Part shown: positions 1 through 5,785 of the stretch, piece by piece | Position numbering within the stretch: the stretch's first letter is position 1 | Layout: the number at the start of each line of letters is the position of its first letter | NCBI GenBank assembly: GCA_025963265.1 | Contig: JAOPUY010000475.1 | Coordinates: forward strand, 1-5,785 | DNA length: 5,785 nucleotides | Direction of reading: 5' to 3' | DNA from: Frankiales bacterium | GTDB lineage: Bacteria; Actinomycetota; Actinomycetes; Mycobacteriales; Jatrophihabitantaceae | Program-made: the position numbers and the translations under genes | The notes under the pieces: generated by a model | What the model was told of the DNA's origin: nothing | Database searches by the model: none | Seen by the model: the letters and a program-made list of their open reading frames with translations, nothing else

Positions 1-934
1 GGGCCAGATCGCCCCGCAGCACCAGCGCTTGGGCTCGCAGCCAATCGCAGTAGGCCGGCTGCACGCCGCCGAGGCTGAGTTCGTGGGCGAGGACGAGGAC
101 TTCGTCCGGTCGCTGCTCGTCCAGCGCCAACCAGGCCAGGAAATCGGTCGCCCACCGCCACTGCGGTCCGGCCGCGACCAGCCCGCGCACCGCTTCGAAC
201 GCCGCTTGCGCCGCCGGCGGCCGACCAGCGGCGAGGTGACTGCGCCCCAGGTCCAGGGTGACCGCGGCCAGTTGATCTTCATTCGGAACGGCGGCGCCCG
301 ACCGCAAGGCGGCCAGCTCCAGTTCGCACAATCGGACGTTGCGCAGGCCTTTGGCCGTGACCACGAGCGGGTCGCGGTAGCCGTCGTGGCGCAGCCGGAG
401 AACGTCGGTCGGCATCGTCAACGCGACGGTCGGGGCGCCGTCAGGGCGTTCGAGCCGTTCGTGCACCCGACCCGTCCAGTGAAAGGCCGAACGGCGAAAC
501 AGCTTGTGCTCGTAACGAGTCTGCAGTCCCCGCCGGTCCGGGCCCGAGGAGTTCACGATCTGAACCGCAAACGCGACGACGCTCGCCGGCGTCGCCGCCA
601 GCACCGCGCCCAACTGGACCGGTTCGGCCAGCACGACCTCGTCGGCGTCCACGCTGAGCACCCATTCGCCCGTGCAGTGGGCGAGCGCGGTGTTGCGGGC
701 CTGCGCGAAATGATCGGTCCAGGGCTCCTGAATGACCGTCGTCCGCGCCGGCGCCCAGCCCGAACCGGCCACGGCCAGCGTGCCGTCGACCGACCCGGTG
801 TCGCAGACCACGATCTCGTCGACCAGGTCGGCCAGCGAGGCCAGGCACGAGGGCAATTGGCCCTGCTCGTCGCGCACGATCAGGCAGGCGCTGATAGTGG
901 GTTGATCCTCCGGCTCGCTCACAGGCACACCCAT
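1..934 (-). CDS. Family 2 glycosyltransferase with TPR-like tail (3' end beyond window)
   Basis: Probable GT-A fold transferase moving a sugar from a nucleotide-sugar donor; acceptor unknown. The minus frame is open from an ATG at 934 through the left edge, giving 311 codons with no stop, so the C-terminus is missing. Visible motifs: N-terminal strand TISACLIVRDEQ (residues 13-24), donor-site DTGSVDGT (45-52), QARNTAL (78-84) and the metal-binding VDADE (95-99). FHWTGRVHE (151-159) and RHDGY (182-186) are typical of the GT2 group that carries C-terminal TPRs. A TPR-like helix pair covers about 218-250 (LGRSHLAAGR then AQAAFEAV). No membrane segment or signal peptide is seen. It is the third gene of the left operon, 35 bases after the protease stop. 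The start is uncertain: no good Shine-Dalgarno precedes ATG 934, and in-frame GTGs at 928 and 922 are alternatives. Family confident, substrate unknown. Confidence 0.92.
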   Translation of the reverse strand, partial: MGVPVSEPEDQPTISACLIVRDEQGQLPSCLASLADLVDEIVVCDTGSVDGTLAVAGSGWAPARTTVIQEPWTDHFAQARNTALAHCTGEWVLSVDADEVVLAEPVQLGAVLAATPASVVAFAVQIVNSSGPDRRGLQTRYEHKLFRRSAFHWTGRVHERLERPDGAPTVALTMPTDVLRLRHDGYRDPLVVTAKGLRNVRLCELELAALRSGAAVPNEDQLAAVTLDLGRSHLAAGRPPAAQAAFEAVRGLVAAGPQWRWATDFLAWLALDEQRPDEVLVLAHELSLGGVQPAYCDWLRAQALVLRGDLA

Positions 935-969
935 CTCATCGGCAGGCCGGCGGCGAGGTTGATCCTCCG
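900..969. repeat. 13-bp direct repeat flanking the glycosyltransferase start
   Basis: GGTTGATCCTCCG occurs exactly at 900-912 and 957-969, 57 bases apart. On the minus strand each copy reads CGGAGGATCAACC and holds a GGAGG Shine-Dalgarno core. One copy sits directly after the protease TAA stop, the other inside codons 8-12 of the glycosyltransferase. Neither has a usual start codon 5-10 bases downstream. Confidence 0.7.
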
Positions 970-1692
970 TTAGCTGTGCGCGGCGAACAACGGCGGCAAG
1001 GCGAGCACCATCGCGCACGACCAGGTCACGTGCGTGAGGATCGGGGCCAAGATGCCGCCGGAGGCCCGACGCTGCAGTCCGAGCACCGCCCCCAGGGTGA
1101 TCGCCGCGAAGGCGAGCATCGCGTTGCCGGTGGCCAGCGTGGCGATCGTGTAGATCACCGTGGACAGCACCACCGGGTAGCGACGACCGATCGCGGCGAA
1201 CAGCGCGCCGCGAAAGAACACCTCCTCAGCGATGCCGTTGAGCAAGGCCAGAGCCAGCACGGCGGCCAGCGAGCCGCGGCGCGCGTGGGCCAGCACATTC
1301 TCCACCAGCCGGTCCAGCGGGCCGATCTCCCGGACGACCAGCGCGCCCAGGACGAAGACAGCCGAAGCCAGCAGACCGATGGCGATCGGAGTGAGCACTG
1401 GCCGGCGCAGCGCCCCCCGCACCGGCAACCGGCCCAGATGCAGCGGACCGCTGGCCAATCCGCCCACGACCCACACCGCGGCCAGCGCCCCGGTCAGGAC
1501 GTAGAACGTCGGATCGCCGGGCCGGACGGAGAGCGAGAAGCCCAGCAGCGTCGCGCCGATGACCAGCGTGATCGCCACCACGCTGCGCCGTCGCCGAAAG
1601 ACGCGGTCGGGCTCCCGGTGATCCCGCGGGACCCGCTCGAGCAGCGAGGCCCGGACGAGGTCGCGCACGCGCGCCGCCCGCGGGGCGCTCAC
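970..1692 (-). CDS. CPBP (CAAX/Abi) family intramembrane glutamic protease
   Basis: A 240-residue multi-pass membrane protein of the CPBP/Rce1-like family, whose members cleave or bind membrane proteins. After a basic N-terminus (about 1-36) come hydrophobic segments near 37-56, 63-80, 99-120, 142-155, 173-187, 191-206 and 214-232. Motif 1 is EEVFFRG (156-162), with the catalytic Glu pair and Arg. The C-terminal motif is LTHVTW, with H221. The middle FxxxH motif is altered: the aligned stretch reads YTIAT (181-185), so the usual His is Thr185. I recall similar TLATGN-type sequences in actinobacterial relatives, so this may be a subfamily trait. The start is GTG 1692, whose GTGA overlaps the TGA stop of the upstream SDR gene. 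No strong Shine-Dalgarno is visible, so translational coupling is likely. The frame stays open upstream to 2157, but that part lies inside the SDR gene and is not protein-like. Natural substrate unknown. Confidence 0.92.
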   Translation of the reverse strand: MSAPRAARVRDLVRASLLERVPRDHREPDRVFRRRRSVVAITLVIGATLLGFSLSVRPGDPTFYVLTGALAAVWVVGGLASGPLHLGRLPVRGALRRPVLTPIAIGLLASAVFVLGALVVREIGPLDRLVENVLAHARRGSLAAVLALALLNGIAEEVFFRGALFAAIGRRYPVVLSTVIYTIATLATGNAMLAFAAITLGAVLGLQRRASGGILAPILTHVTWSCAMVLALPPLFAAHS

Positions 1693-2606
1693 GCCTGAGC
1701 CGAGGCCTTGCGGTTCGCCCCCGCACGCTCGGCCAGGGCTCGGCGCATCGCCTCGTCGTAGCCGATGGTCGGTCCCGGGACGAGCTGTGTGATCGAGTCG
1801 TCGTGCACGACCACCTCGTTGCTCATCGAGTCGATGAGATGGCGGGCCGTCGGCACGTCGACATCGGTGACGAGCGCGATCCAACGAGAGGACAGCCCCG
1901 GGGTCAACAGCGGTAAGGCCAGCACCGGCAGCCGGCGCTGGTTCTGCTGCCGAGCCGCCCGGTGCAGCATGTCGACGTAGCTCAGCACCTCCGGCCCGCC
2001 GATCTCGAAGGTCTGGCCGAGGGCGGCCGGCGCGCCGAGCACCCCGATCAGGTAGCGGATGACGTCGTCCAAGGCGATCGGCTGCGTCCGTGTGTTCACC
2101 CAGCGCGGCGCCACCATCACCGGCAGGTGCCGCACCAACTGACGGGTGATCTCCCACGAGATACCGCCGTGCCCGATCACGACGGCCGCGCGCAGCACCG
2201 TGACCGGCACTCCGGTGGCGCCCAGCAGCGTCTCCACCGCCCGGCGGGAGCGCAGGTGGGCCGACAACCGCTCGTCGTCCTCGCCTAAACCCCCGAGATA
2301 GATGATCTGCCGCACCCCGGCGGCCGCAGCCGCGGCCGCGAAGGCCTCGGCCGCCGCGGCGTCCTTGCGCTCGAAATCCTTGGAGCCCAGCGAGTGGACG
2401 AGGTAGTAGGCCGCGGTCACCCCGGACAGCGGCTCGGCCAGGCTGGCCTCGTCGCCCACGTCGCCGGCGACGGCGACGCCCGCCCCCTGATACCGCTCGG
2501 GGTGCCGGGTCATCGCCCGCACGTCGTGGCCGACCTCGACCAGCGCGCTGGCCAGGTGCGAGCCGACAAACCCGGACGCGCCGGTCACCAGCACGGTCTC
2601 AGTCAA
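1689..2606 (-). CDS. Atypical SDR NAD(P)-binding protein (YbjT-like)
   Basis: A 305-residue Rossmann-fold protein of the extended/atypical SDR group. The N-terminus carries the dinucleotide motif TGASGFVG (8-15). Arg34, after the second strand (AMTRHPER), suggests preference for NADP(H). Then come GDV (48-50), YYLVHS (67-72), an alanine-rich helix (83-96) and IIYLGGLGE (101-109). SAHLRSR (115-121) occupies the place where classical SDRs have YxxxK, so there is no canonical catalytic Tyr/Lys pair. These blocks resemble YbjT-like proteins that sense or reduce an unidentified ligand; relatives often have an extra C-terminal domain, absent here. The start is TTG 2606: it begins the protein just before the first strand and has a strong Shine-Dalgarno. 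First gene of the left operon; its TGA overlaps the next gene's GTG. Reaction unknown. Confidence 0.92.
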   Translation of the reverse strand: MTETVLVTGASGFVGSHLASALVEVGHDVRAMTRHPERYQGAGVAVAGDVGDEASLAEPLSGVTAAYYLVHSLGSKDFERKDAAAAEAFAAAAAAAGVRQIIYLGGLGEDDERLSAHLRSRRAVETLLGATGVPVTVLRAAVVIGHGGISWEITRQLVRHLPVMVAPRWVNTRTQPIALDDVIRYLIGVLGAPAALGQTFEIGGPEVLSYVDMLHRAARQQNQRRLPVLALPLLTPGLSSRWIALVTDVDVPTARHLIDSMSNEVVVHDDSITQLVPGPTIGYDEAMRRALAERAGANRKASAQA

Positions 2607-2817
2607 GGGGCAGCCTTCCTCGGAGGGGCCGGGGCCGCCGATCCAGCGCCGGGCCGCCCGGAGTTGGTCCGGCGCTGACGGTGTGGCGCTGTCGGTGTGG
2701 TCCGGCCCGGCGCAGCGGCGTGGCTTGCCGATCGTGGCTAAGGGCCTGTCCCCCGACGGTACCGGCACAATGGGAGGCGTCACGCACGCTAAGGCATTGG
2801 GACGGGACGCGCTGGAC
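2607..2817. promoter_or_regulatory. Divergent intergenic control region (SDR operon and SGNH gene)
   Basis: These 211 bases separate two divergently transcribed genes and should hold promoters for both. I see only weak candidates. On the minus strand, GTGACG and TACCGT lie 16 bases apart, about 150 bases before the SDR start. On the plus strand there is a CACAAT box just before ATG 2770. No operator-like palindrome stands out. If the SGNH gene really begins at GTG 2683 or ATG 2770, part of this region is coding. Confidence 0.4.
2614..2621 (-). promoter_or_regulatory. Strong Shine-Dalgarno deciding the TTG start of the SDR gene
   Basis: On the minus strand GAGGAAGG lies 7 bases before TTG 2606. 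No ATG or GTG is as well placed, and the Rossmann motif begins 7 residues into the protein from this TTG. This fixes the start at a TTG and shortens the open frame, which stays open up to 2819. Confidence 0.75.
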
Positions 2818-3564
2818 ATGACTGGCTCGATCGTGGAGGACCCCAGCCCATTCGACTACCCCAACCTCAGCGGCCGCCCGGCCGGTCCGTTCGTCTCGCT
2901 GGCGAGCCGATTCATGTCCGGCGTGCGAGAGGTGCAGGCCGAGATCGAGCCGTACGCCGCGGCGTGGCGGGCCAGCAACGCCCGCGCGCTGGCTGACCCC
3001 GAGGATCAGCGACCGCTCTGGGCGGTGCTCGGCGACTCGCTGTCCCAAGGCATCGGAGCCAGCGCCTTCGACCGAGGCTGGGTCGGCGAGGTGCAGCGCG
3101 GACTGGCCGCCCAGGGCCACGATTTCCGGGTGCTCAACCTCTCGATGAGCGGCGCCCGGGTCCAGGACCTGATCGATCGACAGGTTCCAGCCCTGAGCCG
3201 ACTGGCGGTGACCGGCCTCTCGCCGTCCCTGGCGACCGTGCTCATCGGTTCCAACGACCTCGTGCGCAAGAAATACCGCCTGGGCCTGGCCGGCCGTTTC
3301 CAACGGTTGCTCGATCTGCTGCCGGCGGGCACGGTGGTCGCCAACCTGCCCAATCCCCGTCAGGTCGCGCAGGAGGTCAACGAGCTCATCCTGACCGCCG
3401 TCCGCGAGCGCGGGCTGGTGCTGGCCGACCTGCGGGCCGGCCGCCCCTCGTCCTGGCGGGGCAAGCTGGCCGCCGACCACTTCCATCCCAATGACCTGGG
3501 CTACGCCGGGATGGCCGCGGCGTTCACGCTGGCCATAGCGGAGAAATCCGGCCGGCCGCGATAG
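2818..3564 (+). CDS. Cytosolic SGNH/GDSL-family hydrolase
   Basis: A 248-residue serine esterase/acylhydrolase of the SGNH fold. Block I is GDSLSQGIGA (72-81), with nucleophile Ser74. Block II is NLSMSGAR (107-114), with oxyanion Gly112. Block III is GSND (144-147), with Asn146. Block V is DHFHPNDLGY (220-229), giving the DxxH pair Asp220/His223. All four catalytic blocks are intact, so it should be active. An N-terminal stretch with YAAAW (46-50) before block I resembles a common actinobacterial subgroup. No signal peptide or membrane segment is seen, so it probably acts on intracellular esters or thioesters; the substrate is unknown. I chose ATG 2818 because the protein-like sequence begins there. 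In-frame ATG 2770 and GTG 2683 would add 16 or 45 residues of low-complexity, less convincing sequence. It diverges from the SDR operon and precedes the PPOX gene by 47 bases. Confidence 0.92.
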   Translation: MTGSIVEDPSPFDYPNLSGRPAGPFVSLASRFMSGVREVQAEIEPYAAAWRASNARALADPEDQRPLWAVLGDSLSQGIGASAFDRGWVGEVQRGLAAQGHDFRVLNLSMSGARVQDLIDRQVPALSRLAVTGLSPSLATVLIGSNDLVRKKYRLGLAGRFQRLLDLLPAGTVVANLPNPRQVAQEVNELILTAVRERGLVLADLRAGRPSSWRGKLAADHFHPNDLGYAGMAAAFTLAIAEKSGRPR

Positions 3565-3599
3565 GGCCGAGCGACTGTCCACCGAAGACCGCCAACGGG

Positions 3600-3605
3600 C
3601 ATAGT
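3600..3605 (+). promoter_or_regulatory. Candidate -10 box for a leaderless PPOX transcript
   Basis: CATAGT matches the -10 consensus TATAAT at four of six positions and ends six bases before ATG 3612. This spacing would put the transcription start at or next to the ATG. No Shine-Dalgarno precedes this ATG, which fits a leaderless mRNA, common in actinobacteria. No clear -35 box is seen, so this is a suggestion only. Confidence 0.3.
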
Positions 3606-3611
3606 TGACCT

Positions 3612-4040
3612 ATGGCGCATCCGATGACCGACGAACAGGCCCGCGCGTTCTTGGCGCACGGCACCCGCACCGCCAAACTCGCCACCACCCGACCGGACGG
3701 ACGCCCGCACGTGGCGCCGGTCTGGTTCGTGCTCGACGGCGGGGATTTGCTCTTCCTGACCGGCAAGGACACGGTCAAGGGCAAATCGCTGGCTCACGAT
3801 CCCCGGGTCGCGATCGTGGTGGATCTGGAGGAGACCCCGTACGCCTTCGTGCTGGTGGAGGGCGTGGCCGAGCTGTCGGAGGACCTGGCGGCGATGCTGC
3901 CGGTGTCGATTGAGATCGCGCGGCGCTACATGGGCGATGAGCAGGCGCAAGCGTTCGGCGAGCGAAACGCGGTACCCGGCGAGCTGCTGGTGCGGGTGCG
4001 GCCGAGCAAGATCGTCGCGCTGGATGACCTGACGGCCTGA
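3612..4040 (+). CDS. PPOX-class F420-dependent enzyme (pyridoxamine-oxidase-like fold)
   Basis: A 142-residue protein with the split beta-barrel fold of the pyridoxamine 5'-phosphate oxidase superfamily, most like the actinobacterial F420-binding FDOR-B group (Rv1155-like). The N-terminal strands read AKLATTRPDGRPHVAPVWF (21-39), the usual opening of this family. LLFLTGKDTVKGKSL (46-60) holds the lysines of the cofactor phosphate region, followed by DPRVAIVVD (63-71). VEGVAEL follows mid-protein, and a closing strand reads ELLVRVRPSKIVALD near the C-terminus. The length is typical. Members reduce or bind small molecules with F420H2, or in some cases FMN or haem; the substrate here is unknown. 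ATG 3612 is chosen; ATG 3624 (MTDEQ) is also possible. Neither has a Shine-Dalgarno. It may be co-transcribed with the SGNH gene or have its own promoter. I can tell the fold firmly, the cofactor less so. Confidence 0.88.
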   Translation: MAHPMTDEQARAFLAHGTRTAKLATTRPDGRPHVAPVWFVLDGGDLLFLTGKDTVKGKSLAHDPRVAIVVDLEETPYAFVLVEGVAELSEDLAAMLPVSIEIARRYMGDEQAQAFGERNAVPGELLVRVRPSKIVALDDLTA

Positions 4041-4204
4041 TAGACCGGCCGGCCTGATGGCGCTGGCCGCCGCTCCCCAAGCGCATCGCATATCCCACAA
4101 ACCCCGTGAAATCTCCCCGATTGGCCGCTCGGCGCGCTGCGAATTGCGCACCCAATGCAGCACGGACCCAGGGTCATCCAGTACGTTAAGGCTCCCCCGT
4201 ATGG
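4041..4204. other. Gene-free stretch between convergent genes
   Basis: These 164 bases follow the PPOX stop. I see no protein-like frame, no tRNA (no T-arm consensus on either strand) and no riboswitch. A 9-bp direct repeat CGGCCTGAT occurs at 4033-4041 and 4050-4058, the first copy overlapping the PPOX stop. The middle (about 4085-4120) is slightly richer in A and T than the neighbouring genes. Most likely it is the 3' untranslated region leading to the hairpin at 4205. Confidence 0.5.
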
Positions 4205-4236
4205 ATCAGGGCCTGTCGTCTACGACAGGCCCTGAT
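4205..4236 (+). terminator. Intrinsic terminator hairpin, probably bidirectional
   Basis: A perfect 14-bp stem (4205-4218 with 4223-4236) closes a four-base loop TCTA. On the plus strand it is followed by a short T run (TTTA), which suits termination of the PPOX transcript. On the minus strand it lies about 37 bases past the dipeptidase stop but is followed by CCATA, a poor tail. Its position between convergent genes suggests it blocks read-through in both directions. Confidence 0.75.
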
Positions 4237-4273
4237 TTACGTCCCGAGGACTGACATCCCGAGCCGACGATTC

Positions 4274-5461
4274 TCAGCCCACCGCCACCGAGCGAGCCGG
4301 CCGCTCGGCGTCGGCCAGCACCCGCAGCACGTTCTCGCCCGTCAACGCGGCCAGGTCGCCGCTGGACCAGCCCCGATCGATCAGCTCGGCGATGAGGTTC
4401 GGGTAGCCGGCCACGTCCTCGAGACCGATCGGCAGGCTGTCGCACCCGTCGTAGTCCCCGCCCAGCCCGACGTGCTCGAGGCCGGCGACCTCGCGGATGT
4501 GGCAGACGTGATCGGCGACCTGGGCGACCGTCGCCACCGGCCGCGGATGACTCTGCGCATAGCGGGCGATCGCCCGCATCCGGGCGTACCAGTCTCGGGT
4601 GTCCTCGCCGCGGGTGATCATCTCCTCGGCCACGGCGGAGTCGTAGGCCCGGCACTCCTCGCTCACGAAGTAGGGCACGAAGGTCACCATGCAGACTCCG
4701 CCGTTCGTGCTCAGCGCGGTCAGGACGTCGTCGCCGACGTTACGCACGTGATCGCAAATGGCGCGGGCCGAAGAATGACTGAAGATGACCGGGGCCGAGG
4801 TGACCGCCAACGCGTCGCGCATGGTCGTGGCCGCGACATGGGAGAGGTCGACCAACATCCCGAGCGAGTTCATCTCCGCCACGACGCTGCGTCCGAAGTC
4901 GTTGAGGCCGCCGACCGCCGCGACATCGGTCGCGCTGTCGGCCCACGGCACATTGTCGTTGTGAGTCAGCGTCAGATACCGCACACCGAGGGCGAACAGC
5001 ATGCGCAGCACGCCGAGTGAGGAGTCGATCTGATGGCCGCCCTCGGCGCCCATCAGGCAGGCCAGCCGCCCGCGTGACCAGGCGGCGCGCACTTGGTCGG
5101 TGCTGTCGGCCAGGCTCAACCGGTCGGGGTAGCGGGCCGCCATTCGCTTGACGCAGTCGATCTGCTCCAGGGTGGCGGTGATGGCGCGCTCGCCGGCCCA
5201 GCCGGCCGGGACGAACACCGACCAGAACTGGGCCCCGACGCCGCCCTCGGCCAGGCGCACCAAGTCGGTGTGCGTGCGGTCCTGCCGCTGGGACAGGTCA
5301 TAGGCGTCCAGGTCATAACCGAATTGCTCGCGCAGCTCGATTGGCAGATCGTTGTGCCCGTCGACGATCGGCGCCTCCGCCAGCAGCGCGCGGGCCCGCT
5401 CGAGCGAGCTCCGCGGCGAGTCCCGGGCCGATCCCGGGGCCAGGTCCAGCGGTGAGCTCAC
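4274..5461 (-). CDS. Zn-dependent dipeptidase, peptidase family M19 (membrane dipeptidase-like)
   Basis: A 395-residue (beta/alpha)8 amidohydrolase-type dipeptidase. The residues matching the metal site of renal dipeptidase are all present: VDGHND gives His36 and Asp38, GAEGGHQ gives the bridging Glu140, DLSH gives His208 and FSHS gives His229. Asp336 in GLGGDYDG matches the acidic active-site residue. [11 protein letters not shown] (165-175) and the tail [16 protein letters not shown] are also family blocks. The length suits bacterial members. There is no signal peptide or GPI-type tail, so it should be cytosolic, cleaving dipeptides; M19 enzymes often accept D-residues at the C-terminal position, but specificity cannot be read here. 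The start is GTG 5461, forming a GTGA overlap with the stop of the MBL gene and implying coupled translation. The frame stays open to 5644, but that part lies in the MBL gene and is not protein-like. Confidence 0.95.
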   Translation of the reverse strand: MSSPLDLAPGSARDSPRSSLERARALLAEAPIVDGHNDLPIELREQFGYDLDAYDLSQRQDRTHTDLVRLAEGGVGAQFWSVFVPAGWAGERAITATLEQIDCVKRMAARYPDRLSLADSTDQVRAAWSRGRLACLMGAEGGHQIDSSLGVLRMLFALGVRYLTLTHNDNVPWADSATDVAAVGGLNDFGRSVVAEMNSLGMLVDLSHVAATTMRDALAVTSAPVIFSHSSARAICDHVRNVGDDVLTALSTNGGVCMVTFVPYFVSEECRAYDSAVAEEMITRGEDTRDWYARMRAIARYAQSHPRPVATVAQVADHVCHIREVAGLEHVGLGGDYDGCDSLPIGLEDVAGYPNLIAELIDRGWSSGDLAALTGENVLRVLADAERPARSVAVG

Positions 5462-5785
5462 AGCTCGACCGTCTGGCGCACGTCGAGGTGCTCGTAGGCC
5501 GTGCCGTACTGGCCGCCGAAGTTGCCCAAGAAGTTCTCGACCATCCCGCGCCCGATGTCGGTCAGCAGGCTGTCGTGGACCTGGAACGCGCGGGGGGCGC
5601 GCATCGCCACTTCGAAGTCGATGACCTCGCTGATCTTGGACCACGGCGCGTGCAACGGAATCAGCAAGGCCTCGACGGCCGCGGTCGGGACGGTGAACGA
5701 GTCGCCCGGGTGGTACACCGCGCCCCCGATCAGGTAGGCGACGTTGGCGACGACCGGCACCGCCGAGTGGATCAGCGCGTGCTGG
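5458..5785 (-). CDS. MBL-fold metallo-hydrolase, C-terminal part (5' end beyond window)
   Basis: The last 108 residues of a metallo-beta-lactamase-fold protein; the frame is open to the right edge, so the N-terminal half with the HxHxDH motif is not visible. What remains is characteristic of UlaG-like hydrolases: ANVAYLIGG, then VYHPGDSF with the metal-site Asp, [17 protein letters not shown] and FQVHDSLL with the final metal-ligand His. It ends with a TGA that overlaps the dipeptidase GTG, so the two are one transcription unit with the MBL gene first. A GTG at 5760 could be taken for a start, but codons before it (HALIHSA) continue the domain. Likely a soluble hydrolase or nuclease-like enzyme; substrate unknown. 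Confidence 0.85.
   Translation of the reverse strand, partial: QHALIHSAVPVVANVAYLIGGAVYHPGDSFTVPTAAVEALLIPLHAPWSKISEVIDFEVAMRAPRAFQVHDSLLTDIGRGMVENFLGNFGGQYGTAYEHLDVRQTVEL

Noticed and set aside
29..973. Long plus-strand open frame of 314 codons
   Set aside because: It is codon-for-codon antisense to the glycosyltransferase, is rich in Arg, Gly and Gln with no recognisable motif, and is the kind of shadow frame expected in GC-rich DNA.
1693..2157. Upstream extension of the CPBP protease frame
   Set aside because: This part overlaps the SDR coding sequence in another frame and reads as Arg/Gly/Ala-rich noise; the GTGA overlap at 1692 gives a better start.
2741..2750. AGGGCCTGTC shared with the terminator stem at 4208-4217
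   Set aside because: Ten bases of common GC-rich sequence with no matching second arm here; treated as chance.
2599..3582. Minus-strand open frame of 327 codons opposite the SGNH gene
   Set aside because: Its translation is low-complexity (Arg/Gly/Gln/His rich) with no motif, while the plus strand carries all four SGNH blocks.
4060..4204. Possible tRNA or structured RNA in the convergent gap
   Set aside because: I found no T-arm consensus, no anticodon arm and no matching acceptor stem on either strand.
4057..4254. Small plus-strand frame of 65 codons in the convergent gap
   Set aside because: It has no Shine-Dalgarno, runs through the terminator hairpin and shows no protein-like pattern.
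5462..5644. Upstream extension of the dipeptidase frame
   Set aside because: It lies in the MBL gene in a different frame and is Arg/Pro-rich; M19 similarity begins after GTG 5461.

Overview
The window is strongly GC-rich, with G or C at almost every third codon position. It uses GTG and TTG starts and stop/start overlaps, and it carries an F420-type PPOX-fold enzyme. Together these point to a chromosomal segment of a high-GC actinobacterium (Actinomycetota); I cannot name the genus. I see no insertion sequence, phage gene, CRISPR array, rRNA or tRNA.

Layout. (1) Positions 1-2606, minus strand: a three-gene run transcribed right to left. It consists of an atypical SDR NAD(P)-binding protein (TTG start, strong Shine-Dalgarno), a CPBP/CAAX-type intramembrane protease whose GTG start overlaps the SDR stop, and a family 2 glycosyltransferase with a TPR-like tail that runs off the left edge. 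(2) Positions 2607-2817: the control region between divergent genes. (3) Positions 2818-4040, plus strand: a cytosolic SGNH/GDSL hydrolase and, 47 bases later, a PPOX-fold F420-dependent enzyme that may start on a leaderless transcript. (4) Positions 4041-4273: a convergent gap holding a perfect 14-bp hairpin terminator. (5) Positions 4274-5785, minus strand: an M19 membrane-dipeptidase-family enzyme whose GTG start overlaps the stop of an MBL-fold hydrolase cut by the right edge.

How they may work together. The left operon joins a redox/sugar-nucleotide-type fold, a membrane protease and a glycosyltransferase, which would fit envelope work, but no substrate can be read from the sequence. The MBL/M19 pair is tightly coupled, with the dipeptidase likely acting on dipeptides in the cytoplasm. 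The window reads mostly as ordinary actinobacterial chromosome. I found no convincing new system. The points most worth checking are the missing motif-2 histidine in the CPBP protease, a 13-bp direct repeat carrying an unused-looking Shine-Dalgarno around the glycosyltransferase start, and the possible leaderless start of the PPOX gene.
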